A stretch of DNA of 20,491 nucleotides from CAVHXA01 sp963639765 (GTDB lineage Bacteria; Bacillota; Clostridia; Oscillospirales; Oscillospiraceae): positions 1 to 20,491 of the forward strand of contig CAVHXA010000030.1 in assembly GCA_963639765.1 (NCBI GenBank), given 5' to 3'. A program made the translations under genes and the position numbers. Under the pieces are notes generated by a model. That model made no database searches. It saw nothing but the letters and a program-made list of their open reading frames with translations, and was not told where the DNA came from. This document shows positions 1 to 7,457 of this stretch, piece by piece. Positions within the stretch are counted from its first letter, which is position 1, and every line of letters starts with the position of its first letter.

Positions 1-2
1 AG

Positions 3-209
3 ACCGAGCAGCCCGCAGTCCAGACCGAACAGCCCGCGGCCCAGACCGAGCAGCCCGCAGTCCAGACCGAACAGCCCGCGGCCCAGACCGAGCAGCCTGC
101 AGTCCGGACGGAACAGCCCACGGCCCAGACGGAACAGCCAGCAGTCCAGACCGAGCAGCCCGCAGTCCAGACCGAGCAGCCTGCAGTCCAGACCGAGCAG
201 CCTGCTGCT
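3..209 (+). repeat. In-frame 21-bp tandem repeat encoding QTEQPA(V/A)
   Basis: About ten 21-bp units run in frame, the first cut by the window edge. The seventh residue alternates Val, Ala, Val, Ala, Val, Ala and then Val, Val, Val, Ala, so the first units also repeat with a 42-bp period. One unit has RTEQPTA. Units differ mainly at synonymous positions (gag/gaa, cct/ccc). The true copy number is unknown because the array continues past the left edge. Confidence 0.95.
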
Positions 210-416
210 GCCTCCGGCGAGGACGCAAAGGAACTGGCACAGGGTTATGTCGGACAGCAGGTCTCTGCCTTGTATTCCGCCATAGGACAGCCGAAATATT
301 CCGACTATGCGCCGAGCTGCATGGGGCAGGGAGAAGACGGCAACCTCTATTACGACGGATTTACCGTATATACCTACAAGGAAAACGGTTCTGAGGAGGT
401 AACCTATGTGGAATAA
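3..416 (+). CDS. C-terminal part of a repeat-bearing surface or exported protein (5' end outside window)
   Basis: The open frame enters from the left edge and ends at TAA 414-416. The visible 137 residues are about ten heptads of the form QTEQPA(V/A), then a short linker (ASGED) and a compact C-terminal domain of about 65 residues (AKELAQGYVGQQV to VTYVE) rich in Tyr, Gly and acidic residues. The repeat looks like an extended Pro/Glu/Gln stalk that would space a domain from the membrane or wall; this is inference. I do not recognise the C-terminal domain with certainty. The last 11 bases overlap the start of the SLH/transglutaminase gene in another frame, and that gene's AGGAGG site lies inside this one, so the two are probably translationally coupled. 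The N-terminus, including any signal peptide, cannot be seen. Confidence 0.8.
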   Translation, partial: TEQPAVQTEQPAAQTEQPAVQTEQPAAQTEQPAVRTEQPTAQTEQPAVQTEQPAVQTEQPAVQTEQPAAASGEDAKELAQGYVGQQVSALYSAIGQPKYSDYAPSCMGQGEDGNLYYDGFTVYTYKENGSEEVTYVE

Positions 417-1731
417 GCAGCTGCGCCGCGTTCTGGCCCTGCTTCTGGCAGCGGTGTGTCTGGCAGGCTGTCTGCCGGCCGCGCTGGCTGCGGAAGATAT
501 CGGCGGCTTTCGTCTGTCGCTGAAGCGGGACAACGCTTTTCACAACACCGTTTTATCCGGATACAGCGACGGCTCGTTCCGGCCGGAGGACACGATCACC
601 CGGGCAGAAGCCTGTGTAATGCTGTATGGTCTGCTGCAGACTACCGATCAGAGGCGGGTGAAATTTGCCGATGTGGCCGAAGACAGCTGGTACTATGATG
701 CCATAGGCCTGCTTGCAGCCGACGGGATTCTGGATTATGAGGGCTTCTGGATCCGTCCGGACGAGCCTCTGACCAGGGGTGAGCTGGTTGCCATGGCGGC
801 CAGGCTGTCATCTGTATCGGCAGAGCAGTGCTCGTTTGCGGATGTACCGATTACCCACCCCTATTATGCCGAAATCGCGGGAGCCGAGGAGCAAGGCTGG
901 ATCAGCGGCTATGCAGACGGAACCTTTCAGCCGGATGCGTACTTCACAAGGGCACAGACCGTGGTTTTCATGAACCGCGTTCTGGACCGGCAGGCAAACC
1001 CGGACAACATACACCAGCTGGTCTTTCCGCTGTTTTCGGATGTATCGTCGGAGCATTGGGCCTATTATGAGATCATTGAGGCCGCAATGGACCATACCTG
1101 CGCAAGAAACAACCAGGATCGGGAAATCTGGATCTGGATGGACACAAAGCGCGTGGCGAGGCAGGCAGGCCTGTTCAGCTATGGCGCGGACCTCTATTTC
1201 ATCGACGGCTCCACCGGCCTGCCCAGAATGGGCGGACTGACGGTCGGAGGCTTTACCTTTGCCGAAAACGGCCGCTATACCTGCGGAGATGCCGAGATTG
1301 ATGCCTATGTCCACACCATTCTCAGCCAGATCGTTACCGTTGATATGACGCAGATGCAGAAGCTTCGCGCGGCCTACAACTACGTGCGCGACAGCTATAC
1401 CTATCTGCGCCGCAACTATTATCAGATCGGCGATACCGGCTGGGAGCTCGAAGAAGCCCGTACCATGTATTCCACCGGACGGGGGAACTGCTATTGCTAT
1501 GCTGCCGTATTTTATTATCTGGCCCGGCAGCTTGGCTTTGACGCCCGGATTATCAGCGGTGTCGTCGGGTATGCCCGCTCGCCGCACGGCTGGGTTGAAA
1601 TCGACATCGACGGAGAGACCTGCATCTTTGATACCGAGCTTGAGATGAGCTACCGCAAAAAAGGCGTAACCTCCTATAACTTCTTTCAAATGCCCGAGTC
1701 ATCCACTCCCTGGCCCTATATCGGGCCCTGA
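406..1731 (+). CDS. Exported SLH-domain protein with transglutaminase-like (cysteine protease fold) domain
   Basis: The product has 441 residues. The N-terminus has basic residues, a hydrophobic core and an ALA-AE signal-peptidase-like site near residue 29. An LAGC lipobox-like motif at 19-22 makes a lipoprotein an alternative. Residues about 46-230 contain SLH-type modules, with motifs such as GYSDGSFRPEDTITRAE, FADV followed by W/Y, and GYADGTFQPDAYFTRAQ; SLH modules usually bind pyruvylated secondary wall polymer. Residues about 310-420 form a transglutaminase-like core. Its candidate triad is C362 in GNCYCYAA, H394 in SPHGWVE and D409 in FDTE. In this fold the triad serves proteolysis, amidation or crosslinking, and the actual substrate is unknown. 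The ATG has an AGGAGGT site 5 bases upstream. The gene overlaps the upstream repeat gene by 11 bp and lies 14 bp before the M15-like peptidase, so an envelope operon is likely. Confidence 0.9.
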   Translation: MWNKQLRRVLALLLAAVCLAGCLPAALAAEDIGGFRLSLKRDNAFHNTVLSGYSDGSFRPEDTITRAEACVMLYGLLQTTDQRRVKFADVAEDSWYYDAIGLLAADGILDYEGFWIRPDEPLTRGELVAMAARLSSVSAEQCSFADVPITHPYYAEIAGAEEQGWISGYADGTFQPDAYFTRAQTVVFMNRVLDRQANPDNIHQLVFPLFSDVSSEHWAYYEIIEAAMDHTCARNNQDREIWIWMDTKRVARQAGLFSYGADLYFIDGSTGLPRMGGLTVGGFTFAENGRYTCGDAEIDAYVHTILSQIVTVDMTQMQKLRAAYNYVRDSYTYLRRNYYQIGDTGWELEEARTMYSTGRGNCYCYAAVFYYLARQLGFDARIISGVVGYARSPHGWVEIDIDGETCIFDTELEMSYRKKGVTSYNFFQMPESSTPWPYIGP

Positions 1732-1745
1732 ATCGAGGCAGCATC

Positions 1746-3053
1746 GTGACAAGGGCAGGAAAGCGCACCCTGATTCTTCTTGCAGCAGTCCTTGTGATCG
1801 AGCTTGCTGCTGTCTGCATCGGGATGTATCGCCGCACGAGAACACAGATGCCGGACCGGACAGAAGCACAGACGCAGGCTTCTGCGGACACCCCGGCAGA
1901 GCAGACAATGCAGGCAGAAAGCAGCGATCAGACGGCAGCAGGGCCTCCGGCGGTGATCTGCATACAATCCGAACAGCCGGAGTCGTCCGAACAGCCGGAG
2001 CCGTCCGAACAGCCGGAGCCGTCCGAACAGCCGGAGCAATCCGAACAGCCGGAGCAATCCGAACAGGAGCTGCCCGGTGAAGAAGCGGACGGACAGGCCG
2101 TAGAATCGGCAGAGACCCAGCGGCTCAGGCAGCTGGCAGAGCTGCAGCCCGAGCAGACACAAGCCTGTGGTGCGACAATCTGGCCGGTTCGCGATCTGCC
2201 GATTTATCAGGACCCGTCCGCGCAGCAGACGGTCGGTACCGCGTCCGTACAGCAGGCATACACCGTAGCCGGGGAGCTTGCGCAGCTGCACCTGTTTTAT
2301 ATCCGCACGGCGGACGGGGACGGCTATGTGAATTCGGATTTCTGCATGATTGATCTGCCGGCCTATCTGGGCGAGATGTGCAGCTATGACATCACAAACA
2401 GCTATGCGGCCGAATATCGGGTCCACGGAGCCGATCTGCCCGGAATTACCGGCACGGTGATCACCGGCTATGAGCAGGTGCAGAAGCCGGACGGCAGCTT
2501 TTTTGTGCCGCTGCTGTATCCAACGGCCAACAGGCTGATTTCTGCCGCACAGGCAGCCATAGAGGCCGGATATCGTCTGAAGATCTATGATGCCTTTCGT
2601 CCGCTGCAGGCAACACGCGTCCTGTATGATACGGCGCAGAGCCTGTATGACCAGCCCGTTGCGGAGGATGCCTTTTCCGGCGGCCTGCCCGGTACGGAGC
2701 CCGGGTCGCTGACTTATGGCGGTCTGATGACGGGAGACGTTTATTCACTTTCAGACTTTCTGGCCCGCAGCGGTTCAAGCCATAATCTGGGGATTGCTCT
2801 GGATTTGACGCTCATAGACAGTCAAATCTGTCAGGAGCTGTCCATGCAGACAGCCATGCACGACCTGAGCCGGTATTCCGCAAGAACCGAAAACAACAGC
2901 AATGCCGACCTTCTGTCCGGCTTTATGACTGCTGCGGGGTTTGATACGCTGTTTTCGGAATGGTGGCACTTTCAGGACAACGCAACCCGCTATGCCATCG
3001 GTCAGGACAGCTATCGGCAAAACGGCATCACACCGCCGCAGACCGGTGAATGA
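1746..3053 (+). CDS. Membrane-anchored M15 peptidase, VanX-like D-Ala-D-Ala dipeptidase type
   Basis: The product has 435 residues and starts at GTG, with GAGG 7 bases upstream. Only this start keeps the N-terminal membrane segment (about residues 8-27). A Ser/Glu/Gln/Pro repeat linker follows (about 75-107), then an SH3-like segment (about 140-205), then the catalytic domain (about 215-420). Peptidase motifs are DAFRP (R285), SSHNLGIALDLTL (H346 and D353) and EWWHF (E405 and H408). These match the zinc ligands H, D, H and the catalytic Glu of peptidase family M15, and the DAFRP arginine is most like the VanX subfamily. By family, the enzyme would cleave D-Ala-D-Ala or a peptidoglycan stem peptide outside the membrane. 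Nothing around it suggests a vancomycin-resistance cluster, so wall recycling or remodelling is the likelier role. Confidence 0.85.
   Translation: MTRAGKRTLILLAAVLVIELAAVCIGMYRRTRTQMPDRTEAQTQASADTPAEQTMQAESSDQTAAGPPAVICIQSEQPESSEQPEPSEQPEPSEQPEQSEQPEQSEQELPGEEADGQAVESAETQRLRQLAELQPEQTQACGATIWPVRDLPIYQDPSAQQTVGTASVQQAYTVAGELAQLHLFYIRTADGDGYVNSDFCMIDLPAYLGEMCSYDITNSYAAEYRVHGADLPGITGTVITGYEQVQKPDGSFFVPLLYPTANRLISAAQAAIEAGYRLKIYDAFRPLQATRVLYDTAQSLYDQPVAEDAFSGGLPGTEPGSLTYGGLMTGDVYSLSDFLARSGSSHNLGIALDLTLIDSQICQELSMQTAMHDLSRYSARTENNSNADLLSGFMTAAGFDTLFSEWWHFQDNATRYAIGQDSYRQNGITPPQTGE
1968..2066 (+). repeat. In-frame 18-bp tandem repeat encoding SEQPEx
   Basis: There are five full 18-bp units and a partial sixth (SEQPES, SEQPEP, SEQPEP, SEQPEQ, SEQPEQ, SEQ) between the membrane anchor and the SH3-like segment. 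It resembles the QTEQPA heptads two genes upstream in composition but has a different period. Confidence 0.9.
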
Positions 3054-3142
3054 GACAGAAAACGCCGCCGCAGGCCGAGCCGTTTTCACAATATATTTAT
3101 GATGCGGAATTCCGGTCCGTCTGCGAAATGCCGCAACACTGC

Positions 3143-3187
3143 AAAAAAGCGGAAGAAATCCATGATTTCTTCCGCCTGCGTTTTTTT
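3143..3187. terminator. Bidirectional intrinsic terminator between convergent genes
   Basis: A perfect 12-bp stem (3149-3160 with 3164-3175) has a CAT loop. On its left is an A6 run (3143-3148), which reads as U6 for minus-strand transcripts. On its right, after CTGCG, is a T7 run (3181-3187). It sits between the M15-like peptidase gene and the phosphodiester glycosidase gene, which point at each other. Confidence 0.85.
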
Positions 3188-3218
3188 GCGAAAACCGGAC
3201 CGCGTTTCGGGAAATGAA

Positions 3219-4562
3219 TCAGCTTTCGGGGATGTCGTCGGCCTTGTGTACGATAAAGGCATTGGGGAAATAGCGTCCGAAGGATGTAACGCTTGAGGGC
3301 TTTGTGATCTGCTGACCGCGATAGGACATGATGGTGGAGCTTCCGCCGTCGAGGTTGATGGCCTGATAGGCTCCGTGCTGCAAAAGAATCCTTGCACAGT
3401 CTTCAACGGTGGCACCGATGGAATAGCCGACCTGCCGCCCGTCGATGGTCAGCAGAAGAAAGGCCCCGTCAGCGGTCTGGCCGATTGCACTGCGCGGCTG
3501 CAGTCCGTAGCCGTTGGAGCCTTCAACGGTGAGCGCACCGTCTACGATCAGCGCGGGGCTGAACTGCATGGCCCAGAGATACTCGCTTTTGTCGAAGGAT
3601 TCGTTTTCGATATACAGGCGATAGTCTTTTTTGAAGCCGAAGGTTTTGTATCCGGGCATTACCGAGATGGTATAATCCCTGCCATGGGCCACATAGGACC
3701 CTACAATATAGCCGCCCCAGCCTTCGCCGTCGGGGTCGTAGAAGCCGGCAGCATTGATGGCAATCAGCGCGTCGTAGTTTTTGCTGAAGGTTTCTATTGT
3801 GTCGCCGTAGGCACTGCTGCCCAGCGAGCCGGACGGCTCGAGGTAGACCTGCTTCGGGTTTTTGACGATTGCAAGCTTGCCGACGTAGTTGTCGGATTTG
3901 AGGTTGAGCAGGAGCAGGTTGTTTGGCACGTCTATGACAAGGACCTCTTCGTCATAGATGGTCTTCAGGCCGTATTCACAGGAGAGGTCTTCTATAAAGA
4001 TGCCGCCGTAGCCGTCTTCGTAGTATCCGGGGTGCTCGGCCAGAAACTGTTCGAAAACCACAGCATCCAGCTCGCTGTAGGTGGTATAGAACTGCTCACG
4101 CATTTCGGCCTCGGGGTCGCGCTCGGGCACGGTGAGATCTGTTTCGGTCTGCGGCTCCCGGACTTCGGCCTGTTCGGATTTCTGTTCGGAGTCGGAGCGG
4201 AGGTCGTCCTCTTCGCCGGCCGGATCGACCGGGTTGAGATCGATTGTGGAGGTGCCGGCATTATCGGCCACATCCCAGGAACTGACCAGCTCCTGCTGCT
4301 GTGCGGCCAGCTCGGCAGAATGGTCCACCACCTGCTGCACCACACTGTGGGGAATAAAGGCCGTGGCCAGCCATTTGTGGCTCATGGTGGTCATGGCGGT
4401 TTCTATATAAAGAGTGCGCCATTTGGTGATAAAGGGGTTTGTGGTGTATACCAGAAACAGATAGAGCCCGATCACGCACAGCAGCACGATGCAGAGGGTG
4501 ATAAGGACCTTTTTGCGTTTGGGCATTTTTGGCCTGGGGGCCTCGCGCTTTCCTTTTGCCAT
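3219..4562 (-). CDS. Membrane-anchored phosphodiester glycosidase family protein (NAGPA/DUF2233 domain)
   Basis: The product has 447 residues. The ATG at 4562 was chosen because AAAGGAGGT lies 5 bases upstream; an in-frame ATG further upstream has no such site. Residues 11-19 are basic, 19-39 form one membrane segment, and 95-160 form an acidic, low-complexity linker. The C-terminal domain (about 250-440) carries the family motifs AINAAGF (267-273), QPRSAIGQ (355-362) and NLDGGSST (403-410). The family includes the uncovering enzyme that removes GlcNAc from a phosphodiester, and in Firmicutes it is linked to exopolysaccharide or teichoic-acid sugars. Action on a wall or surface glycan phosphodiester is the likely role; the substrate is unknown. 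It is monocistronic with its own promoter and is convergent to the surface-protein operon. Confidence 0.88.
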   Translation of the reverse strand: MAKGKREAPRPKMPKRKKVLITLCIVLLCVIGLYLFLVYTTNPFITKWRTLYIETAMTTMSHKWLATAFIPHSVVQQVVDHSAELAAQQQELVSSWDVADNAGTSTIDLNPVDPAGEEDDLRSDSEQKSEQAEVREPQTETDLTVPERDPEAEMREQFYTTYSELDAVVFEQFLAEHPGYYEDGYGGIFIEDLSCEYGLKTIYDEEVLVIDVPNNLLLLNLKSDNYVGKLAIVKNPKQVYLEPSGSLGSSAYGDTIETFSKNYDALIAINAAGFYDPDGEGWGGYIVGSYVAHGRDYTISVMPGYKTFGFKKDYRLYIENESFDKSEYLWAMQFSPALIVDGALTVEGSNGYGLQPRSAIGQTADGAFLLLTIDGRQVGYSIGATVEDCARILLQHGAYQAINLDGGSSTIMSYRGQQITKPSSVTSFGRYFPNAFIVHKADDIPES

Positions 4563-4709
4563 AACCGACCTCCTTTGCCTCGGCGCCCGACCGGCTGCTT
4601 TCTTTGAAAAAGAAGCAGGAGAAGGGAACCGCGATTTGCTCTGCGAAAAATCCGTGCCGCCCGGCATACGGGCAGGCGCATGTATCCGGTGATCGCGCAG
4701 AACACCCGC

Positions 4710-4738
4710 ATTCTAACATACCCGGTCCGGAAACGCAA
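4710..4738 (-). promoter_or_regulatory. Probable promoter of the phosphodiester glycosidase gene
   Basis: On the minus strand there is TTGCGT (4738-4733), a 17-bp spacer, then TAGAAT (4715-4710). It gives a leader of about 140 nt that holds a small GCCCG/CGGGC hairpin and a U-rich/A-rich hairpin just before the AAAGGAGGT site. Confidence 0.55.
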
Positions 4739-4764
4739 GGTCTTCTGCCGCTTCTGTCGGGCCC

Positions 4765-4791
4765 AAAAAGCCCCCTCCTGCCGGAGGGGGC
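4765..4791 (-). terminator. Intrinsic terminator of the flavin oxidoreductase gene
   Basis: An 8-bp GC stem (4771-4778 with 4783-4790) with a 4-nt loop is followed on the minus strand by a U5 run (4769-4765). It begins about 30 bases past the stop codon of the oxidoreductase. Confidence 0.88.
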
Positions 4792-4820
4792 CGGGGATTG
4801 CGGAGATTGGGGGGAGACTG

Positions 4821-6863
4821 TCAGATCTGGCTGGCCTTTGAGAAGGCATCACGGTTTACGCGCTGCAGATTGCCGCAGCCGTTGGCGTCGCCGATAACAA
4901 AGAACTGCTGGCTCAGGCCATAGAAGCGCAGTGCCTCGTCGCGGTTGGCCTTCATGCCGCCGCACAGGACGATGCTGTCGCCCTCGATCGTGTGCTCGCG
5001 GCCCTCGGCGTCGGTATAGAATACACGGCCGCCTTCGACGCGGGTGGTGGTAACGTTGGTAATGCCCTTGAGGTTTTCGTAGGCCTCCCAGGCCGGGCGC
5101 ATGCCGCGGCGGCCGGTTGCGGGATCGTCGCCCACAAAGGCCATGGTGATATAGTGCAGACGGCTGCAGTCGTGACCGATTTCATTCTGACGGGTCAGCA
5201 GCGTGACGTTGTGCCCGTTTTCACACAGATACATGCCGGTTTCGATGCCGGTTTCGGAGGCGCCGACGATAATCACGTTTTTGCCGAGCCTGTCTTCGTT
5301 GCCGAAGACGTCGGTGCAGAACCAGTATTCGTCTTTCAGGGTGCCGTTTTCGTCTGCAAAGCCCTGCATGCTCGCGGGGATCTTGGGAGAGGCGCCCGTG
5401 GCGGCAATTACGGCGTCGTAGCCGCCGGCGGCAATCTGGTCGGTTGTGGGCGCGCAGTTCATTACGACATTTACGCCCTTTTTGCCGAGCTGGGTGATCA
5501 GCCAGTTTTTATACTGACCGATGGGCCACTTGAAGGAGGCATAGTCCCCGTGGATGATCTGACCGCCGAGACGGTTGGTTTTTTCGAACAGGGTGACCTG
5601 ATGACCGCGGTCGGCGCAATAGAGGGCCGCGCGCATGCCGGCGGGACCGCCGCCGATGACGGCGACCTTTTTGGAGCGTTCGGGAGCCTCGACCAGGCGG
5701 TGCAGCTTGTGGCTGTCGCCCAGCTTGGGGTTAACGGAGCATACCGATATCCAGGGATCGGGGTCGTTGAGGATGGTGCCGTGGCACTTGTTGCACCACA
5801 GGCAGGGAGTGATGTCCTCGCCGCGTCCTTCCTGGACCTTTTTGCCCCATTCGGGGTCGGCCATAAAGCCGCGTGCCATGCCGATGATGTCACAGGCCCC
5901 CTCGGCGATATAGGCGTCGAGCTCATCGGGATCCTGGAAGCCGCCAACGGGCTCGAGCAGCATTTTCGAAACACCGGCCGCCTTGATGGCACGGCAGTAG
6001 TCGATTACGGCATGCTCGCCCTTTTTGTAGGTAAAGCCGGTCGGGTGGGATTTGCACATGTCCTTTTCGCGGATTTCCATGATGTCCACGCGCCCGTCGC
6101 AAAGCTTGCAGAAGGCAATGGCGTCTTCGAGCGAATAGCCCTTCATGCCGCCGGTATAGCCCTCGGGCTGCTCGCCGGCAATGGCAAAGGAAACGATCCA
6201 GTCGGGGAAAGCCTTTTTGACTGCGTCGGCGCATTCGAGGATATAGCGGGTGCGGTTTTCGAGCGTGGAGCTGTCGTATTCGTCGTTGCGCAGGCTCGGG
6301 CCCATCATGCCGCCGCCGGCGATGTTGCCCTCAACACGCATGGAGTAGCCGTCGTAGCCATAGGCACGGAAGCGGCGGCATTTTTCGACAAAAGCCTGAA
6401 TGTTCTGCTGAATCATTTCTTTGGAGGCGGGCTCTGTTGCGGGGCGGGGGCCCATCGGCCCCATGCCGCCGGGCATGGCCTTGCTTCCGCTGAGGCTGTA
6501 GCCCTCGGGGAAATCGGGGAAGCTGATACCGACAAGCAGCTTGCCGCCGTAGTAGTGGATGTCGTCTGCCAGCTGGGAGAAATAGTTGCCTGCGGCAGGG
6601 TCGGTAAAGTCGAAGTTCTGCATGTGAACAAAGTCGCTGTAGTAGTCACCCTCGCGCTGCTTGGGGTTGGACCATTCGCCAAGAGTGATGATGGCGCAGC
6701 CGGCCTTGGCCAGATCGGAATAGAAGGTCATGAGACCTTCGGCCGGATAGGTTTCGGGACCCTGCAGGAAGTGGGGGGAGGCGTTGGGATACAGGGTGCG
6801 GTTTTTGATGATCTTTCCGGCAACAACTACCGGTGACATCAGGTGGGAATAGCGGTTGGCCAT
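4821..6863 (-). CDS. NADH:flavin oxidoreductase of the Old Yellow Enzyme / 2,4-dienoyl-CoA reductase type (FMN, 4Fe-4S, FAD)
   Basis: The product has 680 residues. The ATG at 6863 is preceded by GAAAGGAG; an in-frame ATG six codons upstream overlaps that site and is rejected. Residues about 1-350 form the OYE-type barrel. A cysteine cluster follows (C354, C357, C360, C375), then an FAD Rossmann motif GGGPAG (404-409) and an NAD(P)H motif VGASETG (533-539). This is the layout of 2,4-dienoyl-CoA reductase, 2-enoate reductase and BaiCD-like enzymes: electrons pass from NAD(P)H to FAD, 4Fe-4S and FMN to reduce an activated C=C bond. The cytosolic substrate cannot be deduced. The cluster spacing CX2CX2CX14C differs from the more usual CX2CX3CX11-12C. 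The barrel has Met/Gly-rich inserts (about 130-145 and 183-188). The gene is monocistronic, with a promoter and terminator of its own. Confidence 0.9.
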   Translation of the reverse strand: MANRYSHLMSPVVVAGKIIKNRTLYPNASPHFLQGPETYPAEGLMTFYSDLAKAGCAIITLGEWSNPKQREGDYYSDFVHMQNFDFTDPAAGNYFSQLADDIHYYGGKLLVGISFPDFPEGYSLSGSKAMPGGMGPMGPRPATEPASKEMIQQNIQAFVEKCRRFRAYGYDGYSMRVEGNIAGGGMMGPSLRNDEYDSSTLENRTRYILECADAVKKAFPDWIVSFAIAGEQPEGYTGGMKGYSLEDAIAFCKLCDGRVDIMEIREKDMCKSHPTGFTYKKGEHAVIDYCRAIKAAGVSKMLLEPVGGFQDPDELDAYIAEGACDIIGMARGFMADPEWGKKVQEGRGEDITPCLWCNKCHGTILNDPDPWISVCSVNPKLGDSHKLHRLVEAPERSKKVAVIGGGPAGMRAALYCADRGHQVTLFEKTNRLGGQIIHGDYASFKWPIGQYKNWLITQLGKKGVNVVMNCAPTTDQIAAGGYDAVIAATGASPKIPASMQGFADENGTLKDEYWFCTDVFGNEDRLGKNVIIVGASETGIETGMYLCENGHNVTLLTRQNEIGHDCSRLHYITMAFVGDDPATGRRGMRPAWEAYENLKGITNVTTTRVEGGRVFYTDAEGREHTIEGDSIVLCGGMKANRDEALRFYGLSQQFFVIGDANGCGNLQRVNRDAFSKASQI

Positions 6864-6923
6864 GGAAAATGCTCCTTTCAAGGGTTCGGCAGTCTATGCC
6901 GGAATTCTTTAGAATGCAAACCA

Positions 6924-6952
6924 ATCATACCACAGGGCAGAACATATTGCAA
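6924..6952 (-). promoter_or_regulatory. Promoter of the flavin oxidoreductase gene
   Basis: On the minus strand there is TTGCAA (6952-6947), a 17-bp spacer, then TATGAT (6929-6924) with a TGG just before it (extended -10). The predicted leader is about 55 nt. Confidence 0.75.
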
Positions 6953-7002
6953 GCAAAGAAAGAAACGAATCCGCTATGGCAAAAACCGCGCCGGGCATGG
7001 AC

Positions 7003-7136
7003 GGCACCGCGCAGTCGCGTCTGCAGGCCTTGCAGCTCTTTTCGGAAGCATCGCCATCGAGCTCTGTCATACACGGAGAGGGGCTGCGGCTTCCGGCAAG
7101 ACCGCTCTTTTCGAACACTGCGGCGCTTCTTTTACA
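7003..7136 (+). repeat. Possible degenerate third copy of the dispersed palindromic repeat
   Basis: Positions 7015-7030 match 14305-14320 of copy B at 15 of 16 bases (TCGCGTCTGC, one mismatch, GGCCT). Positions 7116-7135 resemble the right arm of that repeat (ACTGCGGCGCTTCTTTT against CTGTGCGGTGCTGCCTTTT). A second stretch near 7084-7105 resembles its core. The match is patchy, and the region between 6953 and 7297 otherwise shows no gene. Confidence 0.35.
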
Positions 7137-7297
7137 TCTCGTTTCAAATCCGTTCAAACGGGGTTCATAACCGGGCGGTATCCTGAAGCTGTTGGTTGCA
7201 GCAAGCATACATTCTTTTTCGTCATCTCTTCTCCTTCTTTTTTGGCGGCGGACACTGCGGTGTCCGCCGTCGCCCTTTTCCGGCCATGTTTCTTAAC

Positions 7298-7326
7298 ACG
7301 ACAAATCCGGAAAAAGCGTGTATAAT
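7298..7326 (+). promoter_or_regulatory. Probable promoter of the pyrophosphatase gene
   Basis: A perfect -10 TATAAT (7321-7326) has ACGACA (7298-7303) 17 bp upstream. TTAACA at 7293 would need a 22-bp spacer. Transcription would start near 7333, directly at the left arm of repeat copy A. Confidence 0.55.
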
Positions 7327-7333
7327 GCGGGCA

Positions 7334-7432
7334 AGGCAACACGGCACAATTCGTCTGCGGCCTTCGCCGGATCTTTTGCCCCGGGACAAAATTTTCCGCC
7401 AAAAGCACCTGTCTCATTGTGCGGTGCTGCCT
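7334..7432 (+). repeat. Dispersed palindromic repeat, copy A (in the ppa leader)
   Basis: The 99-bp element is bounded by 17-bp inverted arms (7334-7350 and 7416-7432) that pair at 15 of 17 positions. Its right arm shares 15 identical bases (TGTGCGGTGCTGCCT) with copy B at 14355-14369. The core TCTGCGG-CCT-CCGG-ATCT is shared as well. It lies wholly between the predicted ppa transcription start and the ribosome binding site, so it would be transcribed as a stem. Confidence 0.75.
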
Positions 7433-7457
7433 CAAAAAACAAATGCAGGAGGAAGCT

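Noticed and set aside
3..209. CRISPR-like array from the regular repeats at the left edge
   Set aside because: Units are directly adjacent with no unique spacers and keep an open reading frame; it is a protein-coding tandem repeat.
1746..3053. Vancomycin-resistance gene vanX
   Set aside because: The catalytic motifs are VanX-like, but the protein has a membrane anchor, a repeat linker and an SH3-like segment, and there are no vanH, vanA or vanRS genes nearby.
3057..3089. Extra terminator after the M15-like peptidase gene (GAAAACG ... CGTTTTC)
   Set aside because: The outer 7 bp pair, but the inner part does not, and there is no T-run; the 12-bp stem 60 bases on is far better.
3375..4607. 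Plus-strand open frame opposite the phosphodiester glycosidase gene
   Set aside because: Mirror frame of a gene with clear motifs; no start signal, and it crosses the true gene's ribosome binding site.
4992..6836. Long plus-strand open frame (614 codons) opposite the flavin oxidoreductase
   Set aside because: It is the antisense shadow of a well-matched gene in GC-rich DNA; its translation is Gly/Ala/Val-rich with no family motif and no ribosome binding site.
6843..7325. Open frames on both strands between the oxidoreductase and ppa
   Set aside because: No ribosome binding sites, no recognisable protein pattern, and they cross a predicted promoter and repeat-like sequence.
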